NCBI RefSeq assembly: GCF_009690905.1
Contig: NZ_VOSW01000004.1
Location: 1 to 64,000 of the forward strand
Direction of reading: 5' to 3'
Origin: Paraburkholderia madseniana
GTDB taxonomy: Bacteria > Pseudomonadota > Gammaproteobacteria > Burkholderiales > Burkholderiaceae
Length of the DNA: 64,000 bases
The notes under the pieces are model-generated. The model searched no databases. It was not told where the DNA came from and saw nothing but the letters and a program-made list of their open reading frames with translations. The position numbers and the translations under genes are program-made. This document shows, piece by piece, positions 11,414 to 20,343 of this stretch (within the stretch, counting starts at the first letter, position 1; each line of letters begins with the position of its first letter).

Positions 11414-12343
11414 ATGGACAATCGGCGAATGGCAGATCTAAAAGATGTCAATCTGAACCGCCTTGCGATTTTTGTTGCGGTGGTGGAAGCGGGCTCGTTT
11501 ACCGCGGCGGCCGCGCGTCTCGGCCTCACGAAAACCATGGTCAGCACGCATCTGCAGCGGCTCGAGCGCGAAATCGGCGCGGGTCTGCTGGTCCGAACGA
11601 CGCGGCGGCTCAGCGTGACCGAAAGCGGGCGTGCTTTCTACGAGGCAAGTTGCAAGATCTTGCAGGCGGCGGAGGAAGCGCTATCGGCCGTATCGGGGGA
11701 ATCTGCGCCGTTACGCGGCACGTTGCGCGTGAATGCGCCGATCGACTACGGGGCGTTGGTGGTGACGCCCGCGCTAGTGGAGATGCGCCGTGAGTATCCG
11801 GAACTCGACATCGAACTGGTCTGCAACGACCACTATGTGGATCTGATCGCGGAAGGCATCGACGTGGCCATCCGTCTGGGGCAACTTGCCGACTCGGGCT
11901 ACCGTGCCGTGAAGCTCGGTGGTTACGTCAAATGGATCGTCGCGAGTCCGGAATTCATCGATACGTGGGGTAAGCCGAAGACGCCGGTTGCGCTCGCTGC
12001 CATGCCTCATGTCGCGCTATCTGTCTTGCCGCATCCGCTGACGCTCGAGCTGCAGCGGGCGAAAGGCGCGAGACAAAGCGTGCGGTGCGAGAATGTTCTG
12101 CTGGTGAATACGGCCGATTCAGCCCGTGCGGCGACATTGGCGGGCGGTGGCTTCGGATTGCTGACTGATTTTTCGATTGCGGAAGACGTGGCGGCGGGGC
12201 GGTTGGTCCGCCTGTTGCCTGATTGGGCCGGCAAGCCCAAGGGCATCTACGCGGTGTTTCCGCCTACCCGTTATCCGACGGCAAAGGTACGTGCGTTGAT
12301 CGACGTGATCAGGAGAAGGCTTGAGCCGCCTGTGGACGGCTAA
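11414..12343 (+). CDS. LysR-family transcriptional regulator
   Basis: A 309-aa LysR regulator: N-terminal winged helix-turn-helix (LAIFVAVVEAGSFTAAAARLGLTKTMVSTHLQRLE) and a substrate-binding domain with the PIDYGALVVTPALVEM and GIDVAIRLG segments typical of the group. An internal ATG at 11429 (MADLKDV) is an alternative start; neither has a strong ribosome site. The divergent GST/reductase pair across a 113-bp gap is the likely target. Confidence 0.9.
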   Translation: MDNRRMADLKDVNLNRLAIFVAVVEAGSFTAAAARLGLTKTMVSTHLQRLEREIGAGLLVRTTRRLSVTESGRAFYEASCKILQAAEEALSAVSGESAPLRGTLRVNAPIDYGALVVTPALVEMRREYPELDIELVCNDHYVDLIAEGIDVAIRLGQLADSGYRAVKLGGYVKWIVASPEFIDTWGKPKTPVALAAMPHVALSVLPHPLTLELQRAKGARQSVRCENVLLVNTADSARAATLAGGGFGLLTDFSIAEDVAAGRLVRLLPDWAGKPKGIYAVFPPTRYPTAKVRALIDVIRRRLEPPVDG

Positions 12344-12467
12344 CGCCGGACAGAGCATGGAACGCGCACTGACTCTCAACGCAGTTTTTCGTCGTTATGC
12401 TTTAGCCTGCTAAGCATAGTTAAAACGCTCGCTTATCCATGCGATTCGGCGTTGTTACGATCGCGGT

Positions 12468-12763
12468 TTGATCGTATTGACCAGACCGGAATTTCGAGCC
12501 TTGACCTTTTCTATCTTTCGTTTGCTCGCTCGCGCGGCGCTGTCTTCGCTGCTCGTCGTGAGTGCCGCTCACGCGCAGACCGCCGCCAATTCTTCGCCAC
12601 GGCTCACCCCGATGTGATCAGCATCCTGGTCGCGCAGTTGACGTCGGCGGGGGCGTGGGTTCGCAGCCATCCCGACGATGCGGCGAAGCTGCTCGCGCCG
12701 ATCTGGGGCTTGGACGCGGCCCGCAGCGCGTTAAAGCATCGGGTTTATCACTCCAGCAGATAA
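12468..12763 (+). pseudogene. remnant of a sulfonate/taurine-type ABC binding-protein gene
   Basis: From a TTG at 12468 or 12501, one frame encodes a clear signal peptide (SIFRLLARAALSSLLVVSAA, then HAQ) and stops near 12617. A second frame then reads HPDVISILVAQLTSAGAW followed by RSHPDDAAKLLAPIWGLD, which resembles the C-terminal part of SsuA/TauA-type binding proteins. About 200 central residues are missing, and the two pieces are in different frames (shift near 12590-12600). I read this as a gene collapsed by internal deletion, replaced functionally by the intact binding protein at 13825. Confidence 0.6.
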
Positions 12764-12866
12764 CCGTATCGGATTTGCTTCGTTGTCGCCGCGCGCATGC
12801 ACCGGTAAATTCGTCTGACTTCGCCTTAGCCGGCGTCCTTCGAACAGATTCGACGAAGAGTTTCCT

Positions 12867-13775
12867 GTGACGACTGCCTTAACACCCACCGCCGCCAGCG
12901 CCACTGGCCATATCAATCAAGCCCGGCACATCGAAATTCGCGCTTTCGACGGTCCCGTCGGCGCTGAAGTTCTGGGTCTCGATCTCAGCGAGCCGCTGGG
13001 CCAGGAGGATTTCGCAAGCATTCACCGTGCGCATCTGGACCATCACGTGCTCGTGTTTCGCGATCAACGCATCACGCCGGATCAGCAGATTGCCTTCAGC
13101 CGACGCTTCGGCCCGTTGCAGATTCACGTGCTGCATCAATTCCAGTTGCCGGGTTATCCGGAGGTGCTGGTCGTCTCGAACATCGTCGAGAACGGTCAAC
13201 CGATCGGTCTCGGCGACGCCGGTCATTACTGGCACTCCGATCTGTCGTACAAGGAGAAGCCGAGCCTCGGGTCGCTGCTCCATGCGCAGGAACTGCCTTC
13301 GGAAGGCGGCGACACGCTGTTCGCCAACATGCATCTCGCGTGGGACACGTTGCCAGCGCACTTGCGCAGCGCGGTGGAAGGGCGTGCGGCCGAGCACACC
13401 TATCTCGCGAAATACGCGGAATTGCAGAAGCGCAGCCCATGGCGGCCGAATCTGTCGGCGGAGCAGATCGCACAGGTGAAACCGGTGGTGCAGCCGATTG
13501 TGCGCACGCATCCTGAGACCGGGCGCCGTGCGCTCTTCGTCAGCGAGCATTTCACGACCCGTGTGATCGGCTTGCCGGAAGACGAGAGCAATTCATTACT
13601 CGAAGAAATTTTCGCGCATAGCGTGCGCCCCGAGCATCTGTACCGGCATCAATGGGCCGAACATGACATGGTGTTCTGGGACAACCGCTCGTTGATGCAT
13701 CTTGCGGCCGGCACGCCAGATCATCTGCGCCGCAAACTGTATCGCACGACGATTGAAGGCGACGTGCCGTTCTGA
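12867..13775 (+). CDS. TauD/TfdA-family 2-oxoglutarate- and Fe(II)-dependent dioxygenase
   Basis: A 302-aa dioxygenase. The iron facial triad is visible as H123-x-D125 (YWHSDLSY) and H278 (SLMHLAAG), with the 2-oxoglutarate-binding Arg in the following RRKLYRTTIEG. The GTG start at 12867 has GAAGAG upstream. Family members hydroxylate sulfonates, sulfate esters or phenoxy acids. Its place in front of a NitT/TauT-type ABC transporter favours release of sulfite from an alkylsulfonate; the exact substrate cannot be read from sequence. Confidence 0.9.
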   Translation: MTTALTPTAASATGHINQARHIEIRAFDGPVGAEVLGLDLSEPLGQEDFASIHRAHLDHHVLVFRDQRITPDQQIAFSRRFGPLQIHVLHQFQLPGYPEVLVVSNIVENGQPIGLGDAGHYWHSDLSYKEKPSLGSLLHAQELPSEGGDTLFANMHLAWDTLPAHLRSAVEGRAAEHTYLAKYAELQKRSPWRPNLSAEQIAQVKPVVQPIVRTHPETGRRALFVSEHFTTRVIGLPEDESNSLLEEIFAHSVRPEHLYRHQWAEHDMVFWDNRSLMHLAAGTPDHLRRKLYRTTIEGDVPF

Positions 13776-13824
13776 CGGCAACGCCGCTCGCCATAACCAC
13801 TATCACATGCTGACCGGAGTTCCG

Positions 13825-14877
13825 ATGCTTGCCAGGTTTCGCCCGACCGCTCTGCGGTCGTCTTTTCCCCGTCGTTTGACCGCAACGCTGCTTACCTTAT
13901 CGATGGGTGTCGCCGGCTTCGGCGCAGCCGTACCCGCGCACGCCGAAGGGCAGATCCGCATCGCCGAACAGTTCGGTATCGTCTACCTGCTGCTGAACGT
14001 GGCTCGCGACCAGCAATTTGTCGAGAAAGAAGGGCGTAAGCAGGGCCTCGATATCAAGGTCGACTGGGTGAAGCTCTCGGGCGGTGCCGCGGTCAACGAT
14101 GCGCTGCTCTCCGGCGCGGTGGATATCGCCGGTGCGGGCGTCGGCCCTTTGCTGACGATCTGGGACCGCACGCATGGCAAGCAGAACGTGAAGGGCGTGG
14201 CGTCGCTCGGTAATCTGCCGTACTACCTCGTCAGCAACAATCCCAATGTCAAGACGATCGCCGACTTCACCGAGAAGGACCGTATCGCGCTGCCGGCGGT
14301 CAATGTGTCGGTGCAATCGCGCGTGCTGCAATACGCGGCGGCGAAACGCTGGGGCGACAAGGATTACAACCGCCTCGACAAGTTCACGCAGGCGCTGCCG
14401 CATCCGGACGCGGCAGCGGCGATCATCGCTGGCGGCACGGAAATCACCGGACACTTCGGCAATCCGCCGTTTCAGGAGCAGGAACTCGCCGGCAATCCGA
14501 AGGCGCACATCGTGCTGAATTCGTACGACGTGCTGGGTGGCCCGAGCTCGGCAACCGTGCTGTACGCAACAGAAAAATTCCGCGACACCAATCCGAAGAC
14601 CTATCGCGCATTCGTCGATGCGCTGGCGGATGCCGCACGCTTTATCTCCGCGAACCCTGACGCCGCAGCCGATATCTACATCCGTACGAATCAGTCGAAA
14701 ATCGACCGCAATCTGCTGCTGAAGGTCATCAAGGATCCCCAGGTGCAGTTCAAGGTCGCACCGCAGAACACCTTCGGACTCGCGCAGTTCATGTATCGCG
14801 TCGGCGTCATCAAAAACGAGCCCAAGTCATGGAAGGATTATTTCTTCGACGATCCGGCAACCGCGTCGGGAAGTTGA
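13825..14877 (+). CDS. NitT/TauT-family ABC transporter substrate-binding protein
   Basis: A 350-aa periplasmic binding protein starting at 13825, where GGAG lies 5 nt upstream; longer in-frame starts overlap the dioxygenase. An N-terminal signal peptide ends at about residue 40 (AHA before EGQ). The mature protein has the family features: LSGGAAVNDALLSGAVDIAGAG, then PAVNVSVQSRVLQYAA. It is the binding component for the ATPase and permease that follow. Likely ligand: a sulfonate or related organosulfur compound (inference). Confidence 0.9.
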   Translation: MLARFRPTALRSSFPRRLTATLLTLSMGVAGFGAAVPAHAEGQIRIAEQFGIVYLLLNVARDQQFVEKEGRKQGLDIKVDWVKLSGGAAVNDALLSGAVDIAGAGVGPLLTIWDRTHGKQNVKGVASLGNLPYYLVSNNPNVKTIADFTEKDRIALPAVNVSVQSRVLQYAAAKRWGDKDYNRLDKFTQALPHPDAAAAIIAGGTEITGHFGNPPFQEQELAGNPKAHIVLNSYDVLGGPSSATVLYATEKFRDTNPKTYRAFVDALADAARFISANPDAAADIYIRTNQSKIDRNLLLKVIKDPQVQFKVAPQNTFGLAQFMYRVGVIKNEPKSWKDYFFDDPATASGS

Positions 14878-14947
14878 GCGTGATTTTCTTATCGAGCTTC
14901 GCCGGCTATTCCTCGGCGCGTGCGGTCGGCTCACAGGGAGCGATCTG

Positions 14948-15778
14948 ATGGTGGCCAATCCTACCTCGCTGTTTCCGAACGATGCTGAGCAGGCCGCTCC
15001 GGCGACCAGCGAAAAACTGCTCGCGGTCGAACACGTCAACCTCGAATACCGCACGCGTGAACGGATCGTTCGCGCGACCCACGACGTGAGTTTCGACGTG
15101 TACGGGGGCGACCGCTTCGTCCTGCTTGGCCCCTCGGGTTGCGGCAAGTCGACGCTGCTCAAAGCCGTGGCCGGCTTCATCCAGCCGACGTCGGGCAGCA
15201 TCTCGCTCGAAGGCGTTGCCGTGCGCGGTCCCGGCGCTGATCGTATTGTGGTGTTTCAGGAGTTCGACCAGTTGCCGCCGTGGAAGACGGTTCTGCAGAA
15301 CGTGGCTTTCCCGCTGCGGGTGGCGAAGAAGCTTTCACGCACAGAAGCCAAAGAACGCGCGCTGCATTATCTCGACAAGGTGGGGCTTGTTTCGTTTGCC
15401 AATGCCTATCCGCATACGTTGTCGGGCGGGATGAAGCAGCGCGTCGCGATTGCCCGCGCGCTGGCGATGCAACCGCGCGTGCTGCTGATGGACGAACCGT
15501 TTGCCGCGCTCGACGCGCTGACCCGCCGCAAGATGCAGGAGGAACTGCTGCGCCTGTGGGAAGAGGTGAACTTCACGCTACTGTTCGTCACGCATTCAAT
15601 CGAAGAGGCGCTCGTGGTCGGCAACCGGATTCTGTTGCTGTCGCCGCATCCAGGCCGCGTGCGCGCCGAGCTTAACAGCCACCAGTATTCGCAGGATAGT
15701 TTCGGGCGCAGCGACTTTCAGCACAGCGTTGCGCGTATCCATCACCTGTTGTTCGAACAAACGGAGGCCGTTCAATGA
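14948..15778 (+). CDS. NitT/TauT-type ABC transporter ATP-binding protein
   Basis: A 276-aa ATPase with Walker A GPSGCGKST (residues 61-69, K67), the signature LSGGMKQRVAIARAL (about 157-171) and Walker B LLMDEP (D182, E183), followed by a His switch in FVTHSIEEA. It resembles SsuB/TauB in length and order. Its stop overlaps the permease start by 4 nt (ATGA), which indicates translational coupling. Confidence 0.95.
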   Translation: MVANPTSLFPNDAEQAAPATSEKLLAVEHVNLEYRTRERIVRATHDVSFDVYGGDRFVLLGPSGCGKSTLLKAVAGFIQPTSGSISLEGVAVRGPGADRIVVFQEFDQLPPWKTVLQNVAFPLRVAKKLSRTEAKERALHYLDKVGLVSFANAYPHTLSGGMKQRVAIARALAMQPRVLLMDEPFAALDALTRRKMQEELLRLWEEVNFTLLFVTHSIEEALVVGNRILLLSPHPGRVRAELNSHQYSQDSFGRSDFQHSVARIHHLLFEQTEAVQ

Positions 15779-16653
15779 GCACGCCCACCGTCCTGCTGCC
15801 GCCGGTTCGTGAGGAGTATGAGCGCCCGCTCGAACCGCTCGGTGAACTTGTTCTCGAAGCGCCGCTGCCTCTCGGCAAGCGCCTCTTTGCGCAAGGCTGG
15901 TTGCGCAAGACGCTGATTGCGCTGGTGTTGATCGCGATATGGGAAATCGCAGCGCGCGCGGTCGACAACGATCTGCTGCTGCCGACTTTCGGCGCGACGT
16001 TCAGCGCCTTCGTACAAGGTGTCTGGTCGGGCGAACTGCTGCAGAAAACGGCGGTGTCGATGTCCGTGCTGCTGCGCGGCTATCTGCTTGGCGCCGCACT
16101 CGCCTTTGTTCTGACCTCACTTGCGGCATCGACGCGTATCGGCCGCGATTTACTCTCGATGCTGACCGCGATGTTCAACCCCTTGCCTTCCATCGCGCTG
16201 TTGCCGCTCGCTTTGCTGTGGTTCGGTCTCGGCACCGGCAGCCTGCTGTTCGTGCTGGTACACGCGGTGCTGTGGCCGCTTGCGCTCAACACGTACTCCG
16301 GTTTTCAATCGGTGCCGGCGACGCTGCGTATGACGGGGCGTAACTACGGCCTCACCGGCATACGCCATGTGCTGCTGATCCTGGTGCCGGCCGCCTTGCC
16401 GTCGATTCTTGCCGGCTTGCGCGTGGGCTGGGCCTTTGCGTGGCGCACGCTGATCGCCGCCGAACTCGTATTCGGTGCGAGTTCCGGCAGCGGTGGGCTT
16501 GGGTGGTATATCTTTCAGAATCGCAACGAGTTGTATACGGATCGCGTTTTCGCCGGGCTGGCTGCGGTCATCGTGATTGGCCTGCTGATCGAGCATCTGG
16601 TGTTCGATACGCTCGAACGCGTGACCGTTCGGCGTTGGGGCGTGCAGCACTAA
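15775..16653 (+). CDS. NitT/TauT-type ABC transporter permease
   Basis: A 292-aa inner-membrane permease with about six hydrophobic segments. The cytoplasmic ATPase-docking loop is recognisable in LPSILAGLRVGWAFAWRTLI (about residues 203-222). The extended, charged N-terminus (about 40 aa) before the first membrane segment is typical of some family members. Together with the two preceding genes it forms a complete importer. Confidence 0.94.
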   Translation: MSTPTVLLPPVREEYERPLEPLGELVLEAPLPLGKRLFAQGWLRKTLIALVLIAIWEIAARAVDNDLLLPTFGATFSAFVQGVWSGELLQKTAVSMSVLLRGYLLGAALAFVLTSLAASTRIGRDLLSMLTAMFNPLPSIALLPLALLWFGLGTGSLLFVLVHAVLWPLALNTYSGFQSVPATLRMTGRNYGLTGIRHVLLILVPAALPSILAGLRVGWAFAWRTLIAAELVFGASSGSGGLGWYIFQNRNELYTDRVFAGLAAVIVIGLLIEHLVFDTLERVTVRRWGVQH

Positions 16654-16789
16654 CGGCCCGATGTCGCGACAATGAGAGTGTGGCAACGCGCTTAAGTATG
16701 ACGAAATGCGAAGCGCGCTGACGTGGGGGAAACAACCGGTCGCTCCCGCCGCTACCGGCCCCGAACCAGATCGACAGGAGGACCTCGTC

Positions 16790-18196
16790 ATGGGAATGCG
16801 CCCAGATCCTACGTTCCACGCATCGCCGAAACTCGCAATGGATGCGCCAGCGGAAGATTTCGCTTATACGCTGCTGCTCAGCCCCGATTTCTCGCAGCCC
16901 GATGCACTCGCCGTCATCGATGTGAAGCCCGGATCGCCGACCTACAGCCAGGTGGTTCACACGGTGCCGGTGCCGAACAAGGGGGACGAATTTCACCACT
17001 TTGGATGGAATGCCTGCTCGTCGTCACTGTCACCGCTGACCGGCCACGCCTTCCTCGAACGGCGTTATCTGATCATTCCGGGGATGCGCTCCTCGCGCAT
17101 CTACATCGTGGACACCAAGCCCCATCCGACCCAGGCGAAAATCCACAAGATCATCGAACCGGAGGAAATCTTCCGCAAGACGGGCTACTCGCGTCCCCAC
17201 ACCGTTCATTGCGGACCGGAAGGAATCTACGTCAGTACGCTCGGCGGCGCTGGGAAGGATGGCACAGATGGCCCCCCGGGGATCTTCATCATGGACTGCG
17301 AGACTTTCGAGGTTCTCGGCCGCTGGGAAATCGACCGTGGGCCCCAGCAAAAACACTACGATTTCTGGTGGAACCTGCCGCGCGACTACATGGTGTCGAG
17401 CGAGTGGGCGTTGCCGCCGCAATTCGAGAATGGGATCGTCCCCGAAGATCTTCTCTCGAACAAGTACGGGCACCACATCCACTTCTGGGATTTGCGGGCG
17501 CGGCGCAACGTGCAGACGATCGACCTCGGCGCCAACCACCAGATGGCGCTCGAAGTGCGGCCCGCGCACGATCCTGGCCGCGAATACGGCTTCATCGGCG
17601 TGGTGGTGGATACGACGAACCTTGAAGGATCGATCTGGACCTGGTGGCGGGAGGGCGGAAAGTTTCACATCGAGAAGACCGCGACGATTCCGCCCGAGCC
17701 CGCGGCCGCGGAACTGCTTCCGCCCTTGCTTCAGGGATTCGGCGCGGTGCCGCCGCTCGTCACCGATATCGATCTCTCTATCGACGACAAATTCCTGTAC
17801 GTCGCCTGTTGGGGAACCGGCGAAATGCGCCAGTACGACGTGACGGAACCCCGTAAGCCGAAGCTCACGGGATCGGTCCACATCGGAGGGATCGTACGGC
17901 GCACGCCACATCCGAATGGCAAAACCTTTGCGGGTGGTCCGCAGATGGTCGAGATCAGTCGTGACGGGAAACGTGTCTACTGGACCAACTCGCTCTACTC
18001 GACGTGGGACAACCAGTTCTATCCGGACGGTGTGCCGGCGGCCCAGGTCATGGCCCGGGCTGAACCTGGCGGCGGCCTTGCACTGGCCGACGACTACTGG
18101 GTCGCGTTTCCCGACGGATACCGGGCACACCAGATCCGGCTCGAAGGCGGCGACTGCTCGACCGATTCGTTTTGCTACCCGTCGGTGGGAACTTGA
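16790..18196 (+). CDS. selenium-binding protein family (SBP56), probable methanethiol oxidase
   Basis: A 468-aa protein of the SELENBP1/SBP56 beta-propeller family, some bacterial members of which (MtoX) oxidise methanethiol to formaldehyde, H2S and H2O2. Conserved segments include HHFGWNACSSS, YLIIPGMRSSRIYI, SRPHTVHCGPEGIYVSTLGG and YVACWGTGEMRQYDV; the first and third carry the Cys and His residues expected near a metal site. The start at 16790 is preceded by AGGAGG; an in-frame extension to 16706 is rejected. No signal peptide is seen. Its position after a sulfonate-type transporter supports an organosulfur role. Confidence 0.85.
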   Translation: MGMRPDPTFHASPKLAMDAPAEDFAYTLLLSPDFSQPDALAVIDVKPGSPTYSQVVHTVPVPNKGDEFHHFGWNACSSSLSPLTGHAFLERRYLIIPGMRSSRIYIVDTKPHPTQAKIHKIIEPEEIFRKTGYSRPHTVHCGPEGIYVSTLGGAGKDGTDGPPGIFIMDCETFEVLGRWEIDRGPQQKHYDFWWNLPRDYMVSSEWALPPQFENGIVPEDLLSNKYGHHIHFWDLRARRNVQTIDLGANHQMALEVRPAHDPGREYGFIGVVVDTTNLEGSIWTWWREGGKFHIEKTATIPPEPAAAELLPPLLQGFGAVPPLVTDIDLSIDDKFLYVACWGTGEMRQYDVTEPRKPKLTGSVHIGGIVRRTPHPNGKTFAGGPQMVEISRDGKRVYWTNSLYSTWDNQFYPDGVPAAQVMARAEPGGGLALADDYWVAFPDGYRAHQIRLEGGDCSTDSFCYPSVGT

Positions 18197-18876
18197 TTGG
18201 GGGTGGCTGGCCGCAGATCGCCCTTTGGTTAGCCGTCGCGGCGAGCGGCCTTTATCACGGGCTCAACCCGGCGATGGGATGGCCGCTCGCCGTTTCGAGC
18301 GGGCTGATGGACAAACGTGCACGGGCGCTGTTCTCCGCGCTCCTGTATCTCGCGGCGGGGCACCTGTTGGCCATGTTCGTGGTGATCGTGCCCTTCGCCA
18401 TGCTTGCGATCCTGCTCGCCTGGCAGCGCGAGATCCAGATCGGCGCGAGTGTGCTGGTCATCGGCTTTGGGGTGTGCCTTCTGATCTGGCGGCGCCATCC
18501 GCGTGTACTCGCGCGTATCCCGCCGTCGCGGCTTGCGCTCTGGTCCTTCGCCGTTGCCATCGCGCATGGCGCTGGACTGATGCTGGTACCGATCTACCTC
18601 GGCCTGTGCCGGTCCTACGACATGGACCGAGGGCATCAGGCCGCGCGGACTCTGATCGACGCCAATCTGGGCATGGCGCTGCTTGTCTCCGGCGTCCATG
18701 CGATCGCCATGATCGCGGTCGGCGGACTGCTGGCCTGGTTGGTCTACCGCTACCTGGGGCTGAAGTTCGTGTCACGGAGCTGGTTCAACCTGGACGCTGT
18801 CTGGGCATCGAGCCTCATTCTGGTGGGCACGCTCTCGTTGGCGTTCAATGCCGCGCTGCCTGGCGGCGAGGGCTGA
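18193..18876 (+). CDS. polytopic membrane protein linked to the methanethiol oxidase
   Basis: A 227-aa hydrophobic protein with about six membrane segments and the conserved-looking motif YHGLNPAMGWPLAV near the N-terminus; a second His/Gly segment, IAHGAGLMLVPIYL, lies in the middle. The His-rich first helix recalls metal or small-ligand transporters, but I do not recognise a named family. TTG at 18193 overlaps the upstream stop (TTGA) with GGTGGGA just before it; a second TTG at 18172 is the alternative. It is tightly coupled to the SBP56 gene. Confidence 0.7.
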   Translation: MIGGGWPQIALWLAVAASGLYHGLNPAMGWPLAVSSGLMDKRARALFSALLYLAAGHLLAMFVVIVPFAMLAILLAWQREIQIGASVLVIGFGVCLLIWRRHPRVLARIPPSRLALWSFAVAIAHGAGLMLVPIYLGLCRSYDMDRGHQAARTLIDANLGMALLVSGVHAIAMIAVGGLLAWLVYRYLGLKFVSRSWFNLDAVWASSLILVGTLSLAFNAALPGGEG

Positions 18877-19081
18877 TAAGGGCGGGCTCGCGTCGACCCA
18901 CGGCGGGGTCGCCCGATTCGTTCGCACAGGACGTCCCCCTCGACCCCATTTGTTCCGCTCGCGCAAAATAGTTTGTCCATAGCGGGTGTTTTCTCAGTGC
19001 GTGAATACCCCTAGATTAGGCACCTATCGGAGCCACCGGCCCGGTGGGCAAGAAAGCCCAATCCAATATTCGAGGTATTCC

Positions 19082-19792
19082 ATGAGCACGTCGCAAAAGG
19101 TCGTAGTTGTTACTGGCGCATCGCAAGGCATTGGTGCCGAGACCGTCAAAGCATTCCGCAAGCTTGACTACCGCATCGTCGCAACGGCACGCAGCATCAA
19201 GCCGTCCGAAGATCCCAACATCGTGACGGTGGCGGGTGACATCGCTGATCCGGCGACGGCGCGTCGCGTGATTGCCGAGGGCGTGGCACGCTTCGGCCGC
19301 ATCGACACGCTGATCAACAACGCCGGTGTCTTCATCGCCAAGCCATTTACCAGCTATACGTCTGAAGACTACGCTGCGGTGACGGGCGTGAATCTGAACG
19401 GTTTCTTCTACATCACGCAGTTGGCGATCGCTGAAATGGAGAAGAACAACAGCGGCCATGTGGTCAGCATCACGACGACCCTGGCCGACCACGCCATCGA
19501 CGGTGTGCCGTCGGTGTTGGCATCGCTGACGAAGGGCGGTCTGAACGCAGCTACAAAGTCACTCGCAATCGAATATGCGAAGCGCGGCATCCGTGCGAAC
19601 GCGGTTTCGCCCGGCATCATCAAGTCGCCGATGCACGCCCCCGAAACCCACGGGGCACTCGGCGCACTCCATCCGATGGGCCATATGGGTGAGATGAGCG
19701 ACATCGTCAACGCGATCCTGTATCTGGATGCGGCGCCGTTCGTGACGGGCGAAATTCTGCACGTCGATGGCGGTCAGAGCGCCGGGCACTAA
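19082..19792 (+). CDS. SDR-family protein lacking the catalytic Tyr
   Basis: A 236-aa short-chain dehydrogenase/reductase fold: TGASQGIG (residues 11-18) binds the dinucleotide, and NNAG lies at 79-82. The expected YxxxK motif is replaced: K151 is present but the Tyr position holds A147, and the catalytic Ser region reads ITTTLADH. The activity may therefore be altered or absent. The start at 19082 has GAGG upstream; the extension to 18986 is not supported. A LysR gene lies about 550 bp downstream, and no operon partner is evident. Confidence 0.85.
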   Translation: MSTSQKVVVVTGASQGIGAETVKAFRKLDYRIVATARSIKPSEDPNIVTVAGDIADPATARRVIAEGVARFGRIDTLINNAGVFIAKPFTSYTSEDYAAVTGVNLNGFFYITQLAIAEMEKNNSGHVVSITTTLADHAIDGVPSVLASLTKGGLNAATKSLAIEYAKRGIRANAVSPGIIKSPMHAPETHGALGALHPMGHMGEMSDIVNAILYLDAAPFVTGEILHVDGGQSAGH

Positions 19793-19823
19793 AGCAGCAC
19801 GGGGGCGCTGCTGGTTGCGCCCC

Positions 19824-20111
19824 TTAATTGACCACAACCAATGGTTTCGGCATCGAAGTCGGGGTGAAGATATCGTTGGTGTGCACCGGAGTCGCAACCA
19901 GAGCGAATGCGTAAAGCCTCAACCATTCGCTATAACCGTGCACGAGAAAGCCTCCCGAACGTTCTATGTACTGCTGCCGGGACGTTTCATAGACCTTCCG
20001 GAGTGCAAACCAGGGAACATGCGGCAAGTCGTGGTGAACCAGATGATAGTTGTTGTTCAGGAGCAACTTAGGATCGCACAGCGCCTTTCTGGTTGGGACT
20101 TGATGGGTCAT
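19824..20111 (-). pseudogene. C-terminal fragment of a fatty-acid desaturase gene
   Basis: The frame reading leftward from about 20111 encodes LLLNNNYHLVHHDLPHVPW, which contains the third HxxHH-type histidine box of membrane fatty-acid desaturases, followed by a plausible C-terminal tail ending at 19824. The first two histidine boxes and all membrane segments are missing. Upstream sequence (20112-20260) is AT-richer and carries a direct repeat, so the 5' part was probably lost by rearrangement. About 95 codons remain. Confidence 0.65.
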
Positions 20112-20133
20112 TGCTGGGTGAAAATATTAATTC

Positions 20134-20153
20134 TTACCCGCAATTTACCCGCA
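20134..20153. repeat. short direct repeat at the truncated desaturase end
   Basis: TTACCCGCA occurs at 20134-20142 and again at 20145-20153, separated by two bases. It lies immediately beyond the point where desaturase homology stops. Repeats of this type are sometimes seen near integrase genes, but no integrase is present, so it may be only a scar. Confidence 0.4.
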
Positions 20154-20343
20154 GGTCGCTACGGATGCCTGTCGCGACGCTTTGAAGCGTCAGACCCGCT
20201 CAGATCAAGTATTTTCGAGCGTTCCGAGTCAGTTGTAGGGCCGCTGGGGGGAGGCGTACCCATTGATGGCGAATATGCAACTCGCCGGGGAAGCGCAAAA
20301 ACGATATTCTTCCGCCATCCTCATATCGACTCGATATCACGCC

